Shown here one piece after another: positions 1 through 10,795 of a DNA stretch of 64,000 nucleotides (position 1 is the first letter of the stretch; every line of letters starts with the position of its first letter). The notes below the pieces were generated by a model. It was not told where the DNA came from. It saw only the letters and a list, made by a program, of their open reading frames with translations, and made no database searches. Both the position numbers and the translations under genes were made by a program. This DNA comes from Lineus longissimus (Eukaryota; Nemertea; Pilidiophora; Heteronemertea; Lineidae), in the NCBI RefSeq assembly GCF_910592395.1, contig NC_088311.1, forward strand, positions 16,864,501 through 16,928,500. Reading direction: 5' to 3'.

Positions 1-20
1 GTGCCAGTGGATGGGATGCT

Positions 21-695
21 TTGCGAATTGATGACTTTGAATCGGTGTGGCCGGACCCTGGGACGAAATCTGACAATGTACCGGCAGTCAGAATTTCCAA
101 ACCCGCCAGTGCAGTGCCTTCGTCATTCTCCGATGTTGCCAAGCAACTGGCAGCAGCTCCAAACCCGAGCCTGCGTGGCAGGAGAGGGGGTCGGGGTGGT
201 GTGCATCGTGGGCCATTGAGGCCTGCCGCAGTTTCGAGGTTAACAAAAGAGCATGGCAGCAACATCTCGCTGGATCGGATGAGTGATGGTAGTAGGCAAT
301 CCGATGACAGCTTTAGATACTCCTCACATCAGCAACGCAAGGAGAGAAAAACGGAGAATCGGCGCAGGAGGATCGTACAAGGGAAAGCAAAGGTTAGTGA
401 TGGAACTGTCTTCAAAGGTGCCCCTGAACCAAGTCGGGACATTTTCATATACCGAGTAGATGGAGATACCCAAACAAATGACCTGAAAACTTTCATTACT
501 GACAGGGGTTTCAGTGTCCGAAACCTACAGCAAGTGTCGCATCCAGATGCGAGTTACAAATCATTTCGACTAACTGTTCCCGTCTCCAACTTCAAAGATT
601 TATTTGACAACGAACTCTGGCCTGAAGGTGTTCGCGTTCGGAAATATATCCCCCCTAACAAAGCGGAGGTTCCACAACCTCAGTCCAGTTTATGA
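21..695 (+). CDS. LINE ORF1 remnant (nucleic-acid-binding protein, C-terminal part)
   Basis: An open frame of 224 codons reads in from the window edge. The N-terminal half is rich in Arg and Ser (for example KERKTENRRRRI). The C-terminal half holds the pattern DIFIYRVDGDTQTNDLKTFI, then a short spacer and WPEGVRVRKYIPP. This pattern is typical of ORF1 proteins of invertebrate LINEs, in which a basic region precedes a small RRM-like fold that binds the element RNA. The true start is probably outside the window. No zinc knuckle is visible in the part present. Confidence 0.6.
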   Translation: MRIDDFESVWPDPGTKSDNVPAVRISKPASAVPSSFSDVAKQLAAAPNPSLRGRRGGRGGVHRGPLRPAAVSRLTKEHGSNISLDRMSDGSRQSDDSFRYSSHQQRKERKTENRRRRIVQGKAKVSDGTVFKGAPEPSRDIFIYRVDGDTQTNDLKTFITDRGFSVRNLQQVSHPDASYKSFRLTVPVSNFKDLFDNELWPEGVRVRKYIPPNKAEVPQPQSSL

Positions 696-1498
696 ACTTA
701 TCTGTACGCCCAGAACTATTTGCGTTAAAGAGGTTGAATAGCGCCTCCAGAAGCAAGCAACAGCGCCACCCGTAGCAGAAATAAGAACTGCTTAGTGACG
801 TCATGGTTTCCATATACGGCATCTCATTTGCATATTTTTACAACCTTATTTACTACGAGTTATAAATATGCCAGTAGCACGTGGATCATGCCGGGCGGCG
901 CTGTCAGGTGTTTCCACTATGGGTTACCTAATCGACTACAAAGAGGCCAGTGTTCTTGTAAATGAAGTTAGCAATGATAGCGAAAGAATGTTAGTGTATG
1001 TTACGCAGTCAATAGCGATAGTAGTGAGTTGGAGAGAGGAGAAAATGGAAAATGGAGAGAATAGTAGTATGGATTTCGAGTCCCAAGAAGAAACTTTGCA
1101 AAGTTTTCATCAAACTGATAATCATATTCCTTCCTTCTCTGTCTCCAACAATTAAAAGTTGCTGCAGTCAACCTGATGCGTTTATCGGCGAGCGAATCGA
1201 CGAGACGAGGCATTTTTCAAGCATCCGAATGGTACCTTACAGATCCGCAAGGGGCGCGTTACTGAAAATGTTGCAAAAATCAATAACGTGATCGTAAATA
1301 TTGTCATATTTTTCAAGATGAGAGTATGTAAATGATACGCAAACGGTAAACCAATGAAAGGCCAGTATCTATTGAACCTTACAAGTGATTTGGGGGCCTT
1401 GAAACTCCTTATATTTATCAATGAAACCTTATTCCCGCCTAAGGTTTTGACCGGGCCGTGCAAAACTCCCCTTTTTTCCCGGGCAGTTTCCTTTAACA
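696..1498 (+). other. Region between LINE ORF1 and ORF2
   Basis: Only short overlapping frames without recognisable domains are seen. The sequence may be the inter-ORF region of the same element or may hold a small older insertion. An 803-bp spacer is long for a LINE. Confidence 0.4.
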
Positions 1499-4400
1499 AT
1501 GACTATTCTCAGTGTTGCAACCTATAATTGTAACGGTCTCGGCGCGGGCCGGAAAGAGTATATCTGTGACATTCTTAAGATTTCTGACTTTGTTTACATT
1601 CAAGAGCACTGGCTCTACCAGGATCAACTCCCGCAATTAAAACGCGACCTCAGTCAGCTTGGTTATGATGCCAATGTGTATGGTTCTTCCGCAATGGATG
1701 GAACTACTTTACTACAAGGTCGGCCGTATGGGGGGTGTGCGTTTCTCTGGTCCCCGAACATTGCAGCGTCAGTTACACCAATTGAGTGCAAGTCAAGTCG
1801 ACTTTGTGCCATTCAAGTACGGTTTAATGAGAACAATATGTGCTTCCTATTTGTTAACGTATATATGCCTACTGATTGTCCAGAGAATATCTTGGAGTAC
1901 GTTGAGGTGCTCAGAGAGATTTCCAGGCTGTGCGATAGTACTGATGCCAATTACTTATCCATTGGTGGGGACTGGAATACAGATTTTGATAGGCCACGGT
2001 CTGGTCACACTGTAGCACTGCAACGGTTCATGACTGAGGAAACCTTGCGGTGCGGTATAAACCACATAAAGGCTGAGGTAGATTTCACCTTTGAGAGTAA
2101 AATCTCTGGTGTAAGGTCGAAGTTAGACCACTTCTTAGTTTCTCACAATATTTTTGATTTAATAAAAAGCTATCATGTGGTACACAGTGGGACAAATGTA
2201 TCTGATCATTCCAGCCTCCACATTACAATGGAAGTGCCTGTTCAGAAAATTGACAGGGCGATGCATATCACGCACGGTAAACCATGTTGGGAAAAGGCAA
2301 CTCCTGAGAACTTGGACCGTTACAAAAATGAGTTAGATTTGCGCCTTGGTAATATTCAAATTCCAACCGATGCCTTATTATGTCGCCACTTCACATGCCC
2401 ACTGCATGGTAATGAAATTGAAAGGTATCACAATGACATTGTCAATGCCTGTTTACTGGCAAGTGAGGATAGCATCCCAAAGTGTAGACCAAATCAGGTT
2501 AACAAACCTGATGGGATAGCGGGCTGGAATGACCAGGTTCGTGCACCCAAGGAAAGGGCACTATTATGGCACAAAATCTGGAAGGATAACGGTCGACCGA
2601 GAATGGGTGTTATTGCAGAGATAAGGCGACGCACACGTGCTGAATACCATCTTGCGGTGAAACATGTGAAGAAGGACAGGGAACGGGTGTCAGCAGATAA
2701 ACTCGCTAATGCTCTTAGGAACAAGACGAATGATTTCTGGAGTGAGGTTAAGCGAGTGCGGGGAAAAGCTAGGCCGGTATCAATGACTATGGACGGTAGA
2801 TCAGGTAAAGCTGAGATCGGGGAGCTGTTTGTTGAGAAATTCCGTACCCTCTATAACTCTGTGTCATATCGTGATGAAGACCTTGCAGTGTTGCAAGGTG
2901 ATATAAGAAAGGATATCTACCGTAGATGTGGCAGAGGTGAATGTGTGAAACCTCACCATTTCGATGTTCACGACATTTTGGCCGGTATCAGGCGCTTAAA
3001 CAAGGGAAAGAGTGATAACATTAGGAATGTTTCATCTGATCACTACATTAACGCCACTCGTATGCTGCACGTTCATATGTCGTTCTTACTGACCTCCATG
3101 GTATACCATGGGTCTTGCCCCAGCGACTTTTCTATGTCTACCGTTATCCCGATCCCTAAAAATGTAAGGAAATCGCTAAATCAGTCTGATAATTACCGGG
3201 GTATTGCCCTCAGTAGTATTATTGGTAAAGTACTTGATTATATCATTCTTGATAGATATAGTGATATTCTGACTTCAAGTGACAGTCAGTTTGGATTCAA
3301 AAAGGGTCTTTCTACAGTTTCTTGTAGTTTTGTTACGGAAGAGGTGATAAGATATTACATCAATAATGATACCCCAGTGTATTCTGTAATGCTGGACGCA
3401 TCCAAGGCATTCGATTGTATCAACTTTATCAAGTTATTCAGGATATTGCAACGCAAGGGGTTGTGCCCCCTTATTTCACGCTTTCTAGCGAATTTGTATA
3501 CCATTCAAAGAGTGAATATTAGGTGGGATGATTATACCTCCCCCTCATTTTCTGTTTCTAATGGAGTTAAACAGGGAGGCGTGTTATCTCCGATCCTTTT
3601 CAATTTATACATTGGGGAACTACTAGATAAGCTGAAGACTTCAAAAGTAGGGTGCTGTGTAGGCCATATTTTTGCTGGAGCTTTTGCGTATGCCGATGAC
3701 GTCATCATTCTTGCCCCGTCGCTCTGGGCTCTGCGACAAATGCTTAAACTGTGTGATGACTATTCTAAAGAGTACAAGATCAAGTTCAATGCTGGAAAAT
3801 CTAAACTGCTGGTGTTTGGCTTAAGGAATACTGAAGGCATGGTGGTCCGGTTTAATGGTATCGACATGATCCCTAGTTTACATGATATACATCTCGGAAA
3901 TCCTATAGGGCCAAATATGGAGGGAGAGAGAATCGAAACAACAATATCGGATATGTACAAGCGTACAAATCTATTACTAGCGCAGTTTCAATATGCCTCT
4001 GCAGTGGTGAGATATGGTCTATTCAAGAGTTTCTGTATGTCCCTCTACGGCAGCCCTGTGCTGGATTTGGCTCACCCCCAAATACAGCGTGTTTACACTG
4101 CGTGGAGGAAGTGTGTGCGTAGGGTTCTCGGTATTTCACCCAGAACCCACAATAACCTTATTCCCGCTATCATTGATGATTATGACATCATGATAACCCT
4201 TGAAAAGCGCCTCATTAACTTTATATCTAATTCTACTCAATCTTCAAATTCACTCCTCAACATGTGCACACAGATGGTACTGGCGGGCAGCACATCGTCT
4301 GTTGGCAAGTCCTTGACTGTAATTAGTGCAAGGCACCGTGTACCAAGAATGGATCTGATAAGGAGAGGGTGTCTTACAAAGTCATGGAAAATCCCATCGT

Positions 4401-4510
4401 CATTTCTGTGTACTCAGATTCAAGAGTTGCTTCACATGAGGGACTCGGGTGATGGATTCTTAGCAACCGAGGAGATCATTGAGATATTAGACTATTTATG
4501 TACATCTTAG
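1499..4510 (+). CDS. LINE ORF2: endonuclease-reverse transcriptase, 1003 aa, intact
   Basis: The protein nicks target DNA and primes reverse transcription of the element RNA. The EEP endonuclease occupies about residues 1-245, with SVATYNCNGLG, IQEHWL, NVYMP, GGDWNTD and SDHSSL. The reverse transcriptase spans about 530-790, with NYRGIALSSIIGKVLDY, FGFKKGLST, LDASKAFDCI, GVKQGGVLSPILFNLYI and the catalytic YADD. A C-terminal region of about 200 residues includes the LYGSPVL segment common to these enzymes. Start and stop frame an uninterrupted 1003-codon ORF beginning with ATG, so the copy may still be competent. No RNase H domain was recognised. Confidence 0.93.
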   Translation: MTILSVATYNCNGLGAGRKEYICDILKISDFVYIQEHWLYQDQLPQLKRDLSQLGYDANVYGSSAMDGTTLLQGRPYGGCAFLWSPNIAASVTPIECKSSRLCAIQVRFNENNMCFLFVNVYMPTDCPENILEYVEVLREISRLCDSTDANYLSIGGDWNTDFDRPRSGHTVALQRFMTEETLRCGINHIKAEVDFTFESKISGVRSKLDHFLVSHNIFDLIKSYHVVHSGTNVSDHSSLHITMEVPVQKIDRAMHITHGKPCWEKATPENLDRYKNELDLRLGNIQIPTDALLCRHFTCPLHGNEIERYHNDIVNACLLASEDSIPKCRPNQVNKPDGIAGWNDQVRAPKERALLWHKIWKDNGRPRMGVIAEIRRRTRAEYHLAVKHVKKDRERVSADKLANALRNKTNDFWSEVKRVRGKARPVSMTMDGRSGKAEIGELFVEKFRTLYNSVSYRDEDLAVLQGDIRKDIYRRCGRGECVKPHHFDVHDILAGIRRLNKGKSDNIRNVSSDHYINATRMLHVHMSFLLTSMVYHGSCPSDFSMSTVIPIPKNVRKSLNQSDNYRGIALSSIIGKVLDYIILDRYSDILTSSDSQFGFKKGLSTVSCSFVTEEVIRYYINNDTPVYSVMLDASKAFDCINFIKLFRILQRKGLCPLISRFLANLYTIQRVNIRWDDYTSPSFSVSNGVKQGGVLSPILFNLYIGELLDKLKTSKVGCCVGHIFAGAFAYADDVIILAPSLWALRQMLKLCDDYSKEYKIKFNAGKSKLLVFGLRNTEGMVVRFNGIDMIPSLHDIHLGNPIGPNMEGERIETTISDMYKRTNLLLAQFQYASAVVRYGLFKSFCMSLYGSPVLDLAHPQIQRVYTAWRKCVRRVLGISPRTHNNLIPAIIDDYDIMITLEKRLINFISNSTQSSNSLLNMCTQMVLAGSTSSVGKSLTVISARHRVPRMDLIRRGCLTKSWKIPSSFLCTQIQELLHMRDSGDGFLATEEIIEILDYLCTS

Positions 4511-4680
4511 GTGACTTCCTCGGTTGATGGAATTCTACCGCTGGAGTGCCTCATGTACAACTAAATTATATGTCCTCATTTTGTATCGATATTTTGTCAA
4601 ACTTGTTACAGCACTGTATATATTTCAACACCATGCACTTCTGATTGTACCTAGTACGAAAAAAAATAAACATATATAAT

Positions 4681-5162
4681 ACATTGTGATTGTCCTTATT
4701 CACGGTAAATGGGTTGTCCTCATGCATTCACTTTCGAAACGCATTTTAAAATAGATGTTACGTCCTGTTAATGGGGCACGTCATCATCGCGTACATTTGG
4801 GAAAAACTACCTAACGAGACCGGAGCAGACGGCTGAAAGTAGTTTATTTATTGGCCGCTAGGGTGCAGAATGTACGTCGCTCACCCGAATTTTTCACGCA
4901 ACTATAGCTAAATAGAGCTAGTTCTAGTTTGTGATTCATTTTGATACTTCAGATTTGGGCAGTAGACCAATATAACTTAGTCGTCAGTGTGGTTTTAAGC
5001 TGGAAAAACGTATTTGTTTTTCTTAAAGTGCCTTTTTTGGACGGGTGTGTGCGATTGTTTTGTTTTTATGTCACGTGACCTCGACCATGTCGACAAAAAA
5101 TTGAAATAAACCACCCTTTTCTGTCATTATTTAGGACGGATATTTCCCTAATAAAAATATTA
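4681..5162. other. Unannotated spacer
   Basis: This is 480 bp of AT-rich sequence between the first LINE and the next repeat. I see no gene, clear repeat or RNA. Confidence 0.4.
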
Positions 5163-5463
5163 ATAATATGTAAAGAGCAATCTCTAGTGAACTCACACAA
5201 CTGTTTGCCATGGGGGAGCCCCCCAAACCCCCGTGCTTCTGACATGTCCCCCAAACCCCCTCCCCGTTCTCTGAAAGTGACAGGTTTTAGTCAGTACATT
5301 GGGGGGAAGGCCCCCCCCAACCCCCCCATTGGCCTCTAAAAATAGAATTCCTTGGAGACGCTGAACAATTAGGCCCCATAAAGAAGTAGTCCCCGCCCCG
5401 GTAGCTGTCTCATATCTGCGGACAGTGACAGAAGCAGCTCTTTGTGGTGAAATAATAATTGAA
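5163..5463 (+). repeat. Dispersed repeat family R1, copy 1
   Basis: This stretch starts at TAATATGTAAAGAGCAATC and ends near TGAAATAATAATTGAAT. It recurs in the same orientation at 8604-8925. Both copies hold C-rich runs (CCCCCCAAACCCCC and GGGGGGAAGGCCCCCCCC) that differ in length between them. It is probably a fragment of an unclassified transposon. Confidence 0.8.
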
Positions 5464-5602
5464 TTTTCCACCTGCTAGCCTAGATATTTGTGTATGTTTC
5501 TTCACCAGTTAGTTAATAACGAATTTTTGTAGCTGATATATTCTTAATTGTTTTAACGCGTTTTTTTGGATTCGTTTGGCGCCAAAATCAAGAATGGCAA
5601 AT

Positions 5603-7950
5603 TTACGATCTTGACACTAGAGGCGCTGATGTCGTTCCGGAACTAAAGACCAGTTTACATAGGTATAATCTGAGTAGAATAGAGGATCTGAAACAGTTGA
5701 AAGACCACGAGTCTCACAAATTTTGGAAGATGTTGAATGTTAGGGGAAATGAACAAGATAGAATTCCTGATAATATGCTCGACACTTTACAAAATCATTT
5801 TAAAGAATTAAATGCTGGGAATGTGGCCGACGAAAGTTTCGAGATGACTACTGAGCAGATAAACAGGGGAGATGAAGTGTTGAATAGGCAGATAGAGAGG
5901 GGGGAAATTTTGACCCAAATAAGAAAATTGAAGCGGAGAAAGGCCAGTGGAGTTGACGGTATTACAAACGAACTTATCATTAACACCGGGGAGTATTTAA
6001 TAGATTTTTATTATAATTTGTTTAACAGAATTTTGGACAGTGGATGCATACCGAGAAATTGGATTAATGGCATTATAAAACCAATCTATAAGAAAAAGGG
6101 TGATAGAACAAAGGGTGAGAATTACAGAGGTATTACTTTATTAAGCTGTTTAGGTAAATTGTTCACAGCTATTTTAAACAGCAGGTTAGACGAGTATGTG
6201 AATTTACACGAGGTATTAGGTGAAGAACAAACAGGTTTCAGATCAGGTTACTCTACCATGGACAATGTTTTTGTTCTGAAGTGTTTGATTGATTTGTATT
6301 TGAGTAAGGGCAAACGCTTATATGTGGTATTTATTGATTTCAAACAAGCTTTCGATAAAATATGGAGGTTAGGACTTTGGCGTAAACTTATTGGAAATGG
6401 TATAAACGGTAAAATATTGAATGTCATGGTAAATATGTATGATAAAGCGAAATCATGTGTTCAGATTAACAATAATAGATCAGATTATTTTCCGTGTTCC
6501 ATAGGGGTTAGGCAGGGCGAAAATATGTCGCCACTCTTATTTGCGTTATATCTAAACGATTTTGAAATTTTTTTGAACGACCATGGTTTTAATGGTCCTT
6601 CTGATTTACATATCAATAGCCGATGTGAGTTTTTAGACAACTTGGAGATTTTTTTGAAGCTGGCAATATTATTGTATGCGGACGATATGATTCTTATGGC
6701 AGATGATCCTAACGAGTTACAAAACGCCCTGAACTTATTGCACGATTACTGTGAGGAGTGGCATCTGATCGTAAATATTAAGAAAACCAAGGCAATGATT
6801 TTTTCTCGGCGAAAGCTTAGAGTAAATATACCGGAATTTAGATATAATGGGGGTAGGGTCGAGTTGGTAGACCATTTCACATACTTAGGCGTAACATTCT
6901 CATATAATGGAAATTTTGCGAGGGCAATAAAAGATAGATATAATAAAGGTATGAAAGCCATGTTTGGTGTACTGAGAGCGTGTAGAAGACTTTCTCTTAC
7001 GGTCGAATTGAGTCTAGACATATTTGACAAAGTAGTCACACCAGTTTTGCTATATGGTAGTGAGGTGTGGGGTAACCAAAACACCGAGTTGCTGGACCGT
7101 GTACAAGTTAAATTTTGCAAATATTTGCTACGATTACCGTTAAGAACTCCTACAGTAATGGTAATGGGAGAACTTGGGCGACACTCTTTGAAGATTCACA
7201 TAGCCGTGCGAATGTTATCTTTTTGGAACAGACTCAGAATTGGAAAAACAGATAAATGGGCTTATATCTTTTATAACATAACTAGGGAGCATTTAGACAA
7301 GGGTTATTTAAACCAAGGCTGGTGTAAAAGTGTGAAAACTGTTCTAGACGGCTGTGGCCTCACTCAAATTTAGTATACTCCCGAGGTTTTGTCCCTACGA
7401 GAACTGAAAATTGTAGTTGAACAGATAATGAGAGACCAGTGTGAACAACTATGGAGAAACGAGGTAAATAACGATTTCAGATGTATAATTTATAGAATGT
7501 TTAAACAAAACCTGAATATGGAGCCCTATGTTAAAAAATTACCATTATATCAAACGGTCAGTATTTGTAAATTTCGTACTGGATCTATAAAATTCCCAGA
7601 AACAGTAACCAGAATGTATAGAAATGAAACTGCAGAAAATATTTGTGGTCTTTGTGACCAGGTTTGTGTAAGAGACGAACTTCATTATTTTATTACGTGT
7701 CCGTATTTCCGTCACATGCGAGAAAGGTTGTTTCCAAACTTAAAAGAATTACTTCAGGTTTTTTATCATTAATTTTTCCATCGCATTATGACTAAATGTT
7801 CCCGGGTAAACTTAGACAATATTCATAGTTTTTGTAAAGAATTCATCAGCTTGGTCCACCATATGTAAATGTTAAATCATGTAACCTCTTATACCCGAAA
7901 GGGTTTTTTGGAGAGAAATAAATTATGTTATATGTTATGTTATGTTATGG
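5603..7950 (+). mobile_element. Second non-LTR retrotransposon, 5'-truncated
   Basis: The insertion carries a reverse transcriptase without the upstream endonuclease. Its 3' UTR runs from 7773 to a (TATGT)n-like tail at about 7926-7950, a common form of LINE 3' end. The first roughly 30 bp (ATCTTGACACTAGAGGCGCT and following) recur inverted at the end of another insertion near 10,005-10,036. The left boundary may therefore be a junction with a different repeat. Confidence 0.8.
5613..7772 (+). pseudogene. LINE reverse transcriptase with one in-frame TAG
   Basis: One reading frame runs from about 5613 to 7772 and is broken only by a TAG at 7371-7373. Reverse transcriptase motifs are RKASGVDGITNELI, NYRGITLLSCLGK, EQTGFRSGYST, FIDFKQAFDKI, GVRQGENMSPLLF and the catalytic YADD near 6676-6690. 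A thumb/connection region with LLYGSEVWG follows. Beyond the stop the same frame gives a Cys-His knuckle, CGLCDQVCVRDELHYFITC (CxxC, then H and C). The endonuclease is missing, so this is a dead 5'-truncated copy. The clade was not assigned. Confidence 0.85.
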
Positions 7951-8098
7951 TAGATGCTAAATCGGATAGCCAGGCGGTACGGGAACTCCTGCACTCTGAC
8001 CACGTGACCTACATCATTACTTCACAGTTCCGGCACTGGGTCGAGTTTGGCAGTTACTAGAAATCACGTGACTGGATCTGGATTTAGTAGTGTACATA

Positions 8099-8600
8099 TT
8101 AGTGTTAAAACTGACTTTTTTGAAGTAAAGTACGTAAATCGAGAAGAAGAGGACGTTTACTTCGTCTGCAATGAAATGTCACCACTGTCTCCGCCGACGT
8201 TGTTGTCCTGTATGTTCTAGCAGACGATTTTTAGATACATGATGTCCCACACCCGCACTTCAGGACAGTGGCGCCGGTGTGAATAAATCTACTTGCGTGA
8301 ATGGTCAATGGCTCATGTCGTCATGAAATAATTGCGTCACGAGGAAGGAAACAATGAGAATCATGGTAACTGTGGTTGCGGTGCGTCGTGAAAGCAGGAT
8401 CGGCAAGCGCGGCCCGTATGGAATGCGACAAACTGTACCGGAACCAGAATTGTCATGGGTCTGCACAAATTTTTTCAGATTCGATGGACATGATGGATAT
8501 ATGAATTTTGTTTACACTTTATACATACGTAACCATTACACTCACTACGTTGTGTGAGTTATACGTAACCATTACACTCACTACGTTGTGTGAGTTAGGA
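8099..8600 (+). repeat. Dispersed repeat family R2, copy 1
   Basis: This stretch is nearly identical to 9323-9593 joined to 10049-10235. It includes GTGTGAATAAATCTACTTGC and the CGGCAAGCGCGGCCCGTATG segment. It ends in a short palindrome, ACTCACTACGTTGTGTGAGT, which is tandemly doubled at about 8527-8597. No coding content was recognised. Confidence 0.75.
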
Positions 8601-8603
8601 GTT

Positions 8604-8925
8604 AATATGTAAAGAGCAATCTCTAGTGAACTCACACAACTGTTTGACATGGGGGAGCCCCCAAACCCCCGTCCTTCTGACATATATAGCCAGTACATTG
8701 GGGGATGGGTCCCCCAAACCCACTCCCCGTTCTCTGAAAGTGACAGGTTTTAGTCAGTACATTGGGGGGAAGGCCCCCCCCCCAACCCCCCCCCATTGGA
8801 CTCTAAAAATAGAATTCCTAGAGACGCTGAACAATAAGGCCCCATAAAGAAATAGTCCCCGCCCCGGTAGCTGTCTCATATCTGCTGAAAGAAGCAGCTC
8901 TTTGTGGTGAAATAATAATTGAATG
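8604..8925 (+). repeat. Dispersed repeat family R1, copy 2
   Basis: This is the second copy of the 5163-5463 repeat. It carries a short internal expansion around CATATATAGCCAGTACATTG and longer C-runs. It sits immediately after R2 copy 1. Confidence 0.8.
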
Positions 8926-8935
8926 CATGCCATGA

Positions 8936-9290
8936 CACCCAGGAGCTTTTTCTCATTTCTGAAACAGTTGCATGGTTGGAATGAATTGCCAAATCAGTCC
9001 GTCAAATCTCTATGCAATGAAAATTGAAATGTCACAACTGTCTCCACCGACGTTGTCCTGTATGTCCTAGCAGACGATTTTTAAATAAATGATGTGATTG
9101 ATATACCATTGGAATGAATTATTTCTTCAATGATATGAAAGTTGAAAACCCTCTGACATGTCTGAGTACAAAAATGCAGAGGCAAGACACATCATGCATG
9201 TCATGACACCCTGGAGCTTTTTCTCATTTCTGAAACAGTTGCATGGTTGGAATGAATTTCCAAATCAGTCCGTCAAATCTCTATCCAAAT
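8936..9290 (+). repeat. Direct repeat pair of about 95 bp
   Basis: The block at 8936-9025 (containing GAGCTTTTTCTCATTTCTGA) recurs at 9196-9290 with a few substitutions. The intervening sequence carries another partial R2 segment (TGTCCTAGCAGACGATTTTT). Confidence 0.65.
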
Positions 9291-9322
9291 GGAACTTTAA
9301 GACCACTCTATAATTGTGCAGT

Positions 9323-10235
9323 AGTGTTAAAACTGACTTTTTTGAAGTAAAGTACGTAAATCGAGAAGAAGAGGACGTTTGCTTTGGTCTGCAATAAAAT
9401 GTCACATCTGTCTCCGCCGACGTTGTCCTGTACATATGTCCTAGCAGACGATTTTTAAAATCATGATGTCCCACACCCGCACTTCAGTGGCGTCGGTGTG
9501 AATAAATCTACTTGCGTGAATTGTCAATGGCTCATGACGTCATGAAATAATTGCGTCACGAGGAAGGAAACAATGGGAATCATGGTAACTGTGCAAACTC
9601 GCACAGTGCCGAAATTAAAATTCAATTTCAGACACTGGAATTGGTAAAATTCCGCCATCTTGGATATCGGCATCCTGAGATTCAGATGTTTTCAACACTG
9701 CGTCACCACCACTTCAAACTCCAAAGTCTTATCCAGGCCTAGTAAGTGCCACCTTCTTTCATAAAATGGCTTGTTTTATAAATAAATAACAAAATATGAT
9801 CTTTGTAAATAAAACCCGAGATGTTCTGGTGTGTTTTTACGTGAATTTATTGCAAACTATCAATGCAGCGTAGTGCAGCCATCGTCCTCGGGCGTAGTGG
9901 TGATGCGATAGCCTCTTTGCAATTGTAAAGATTCTTTACATTTCCACATGCGCGGTACTGCTTTTCAAGATGGTGGCAATTTAGCAGTGCTAGAGCCGTT
10001 GTTTAGGAACGACATCAGCGCCTCTAGTGTCAAGATTGGGTAACTGTGGTTGCGGTGCGTCGTGAAAGCAGGATCGGCAAGCGCGGCCCGTATGGAATGC
10101 AACAAACTGTACCGGAACCGGAACTGTCATGGGTCGGCACAAATTTTTTCAGATTCGATGGACATGATGGATATATGAATTTTGTTTACACTTTATACAC
10201 ACGTAACCATTACACTCACTACGTTGTGTGAGTTA
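9323..10235 (+). repeat. Dispersed repeat family R2, copy 2, split by an insertion
   Basis: The left part, 9323-9593, and the right part, 10049-10235, match consecutive stretches of R2 copy 1. The join falls at GGTAACTGTG, which is present on both sides of the intervening segment. Confidence 0.8.
9594..10038. mobile_element. About 445-bp insertion with a 9-10 bp target-site duplication
   Basis: GGTAACTGTG occurs at 9584-9593 and again at 10039-10048. The uninterrupted R2 copy near 8364 has it once, so this is a target-site duplication. The right end (GCGCCTCTAGTGTCAAGAT) is the reverse complement of 5606-5624. The ends share only a weak inverted match, and no coding sequence was found. The family is unclassified. 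Confidence 0.75.
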
Positions 10236-10795
10236 TAATTGGCCGATTTCTTAGGCATATGTAGCGAATTCCCATGAAGATTTAAATTAATTTAAATTTA
10301 TTTTAAATTAATTTCAACCAATGGGATAGCAACCACCACCGGAAGATCGCGGAGAAATCGGTAAACTCAACGGAGTTAATTCAGAAAAATACCAACAAAA
10401 ATTGTTTGTAGGATATACAATAGTTACTCTCTTTATTTCTCATCATTCATTTACATTATATACTCCCGCACACACGTGTATCTTAAGAGCCCCTCCTAAG
10501 AGGGGGGCTTACTAAAATAAAACGTTTTTATTCGAAGAATCATTTGTATATATATTATGCTCTGATAAAGCTCAGTAGATATGACAAACATGCACACGGG
10601 AATCACTAAAAAATGTGTCCGCTTAGAACTTGGTACATCACGAAAATATCTCTACATCCCTCGATGTGCTCCGTAGTTAAAATAGGCCCCGTGTGGTGGC
10701 GTAGTAAGCGGAGCGCTGATTGGTCCATATTATGGGTGTGTGGTGGGCGTGTCGTGAAGTGCATGCCTATATTTGGGTCTCACTAGCCAGTGCAA
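10236..10795. other. Non-coding, AT-rich with a palindromic tract
   Basis: A tract of TTTAAATTAATTTAAATTTA type lies at 10,280-10,312. Nothing else was recognised. Confidence 0.4.

Larger units (their letters stand above)
1..4680 (+). mobile_element. Non-LTR retrotransposon (CR1/L2/Jockey-like group), near-intact, 5' end outside window
   Basis: The stretch has an ORF1-like frame, a roughly 800-bp inter-ORF region and one long ORF2 with an apurinic-type endonuclease followed by reverse transcriptase. The presumed 3' UTR runs from the ORF2 stop to an A-rich tract near 4660-4680. That 3' end is estimated, because no target-site duplication can be tested when the 5' end is cut off by the window. 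The two-ORF order with an N-terminal EEP endonuclease is known for CR1, L2, Rex1 and Jockey-type LINEs. The exact clade is not assigned. Confidence 0.85.

Noticed and set aside
1001-1499. Short frames on both strands between LINE ORF1 and ORF2
   Set aside because: No homology to known domains. They are probably chance frames in non-coding sequence.
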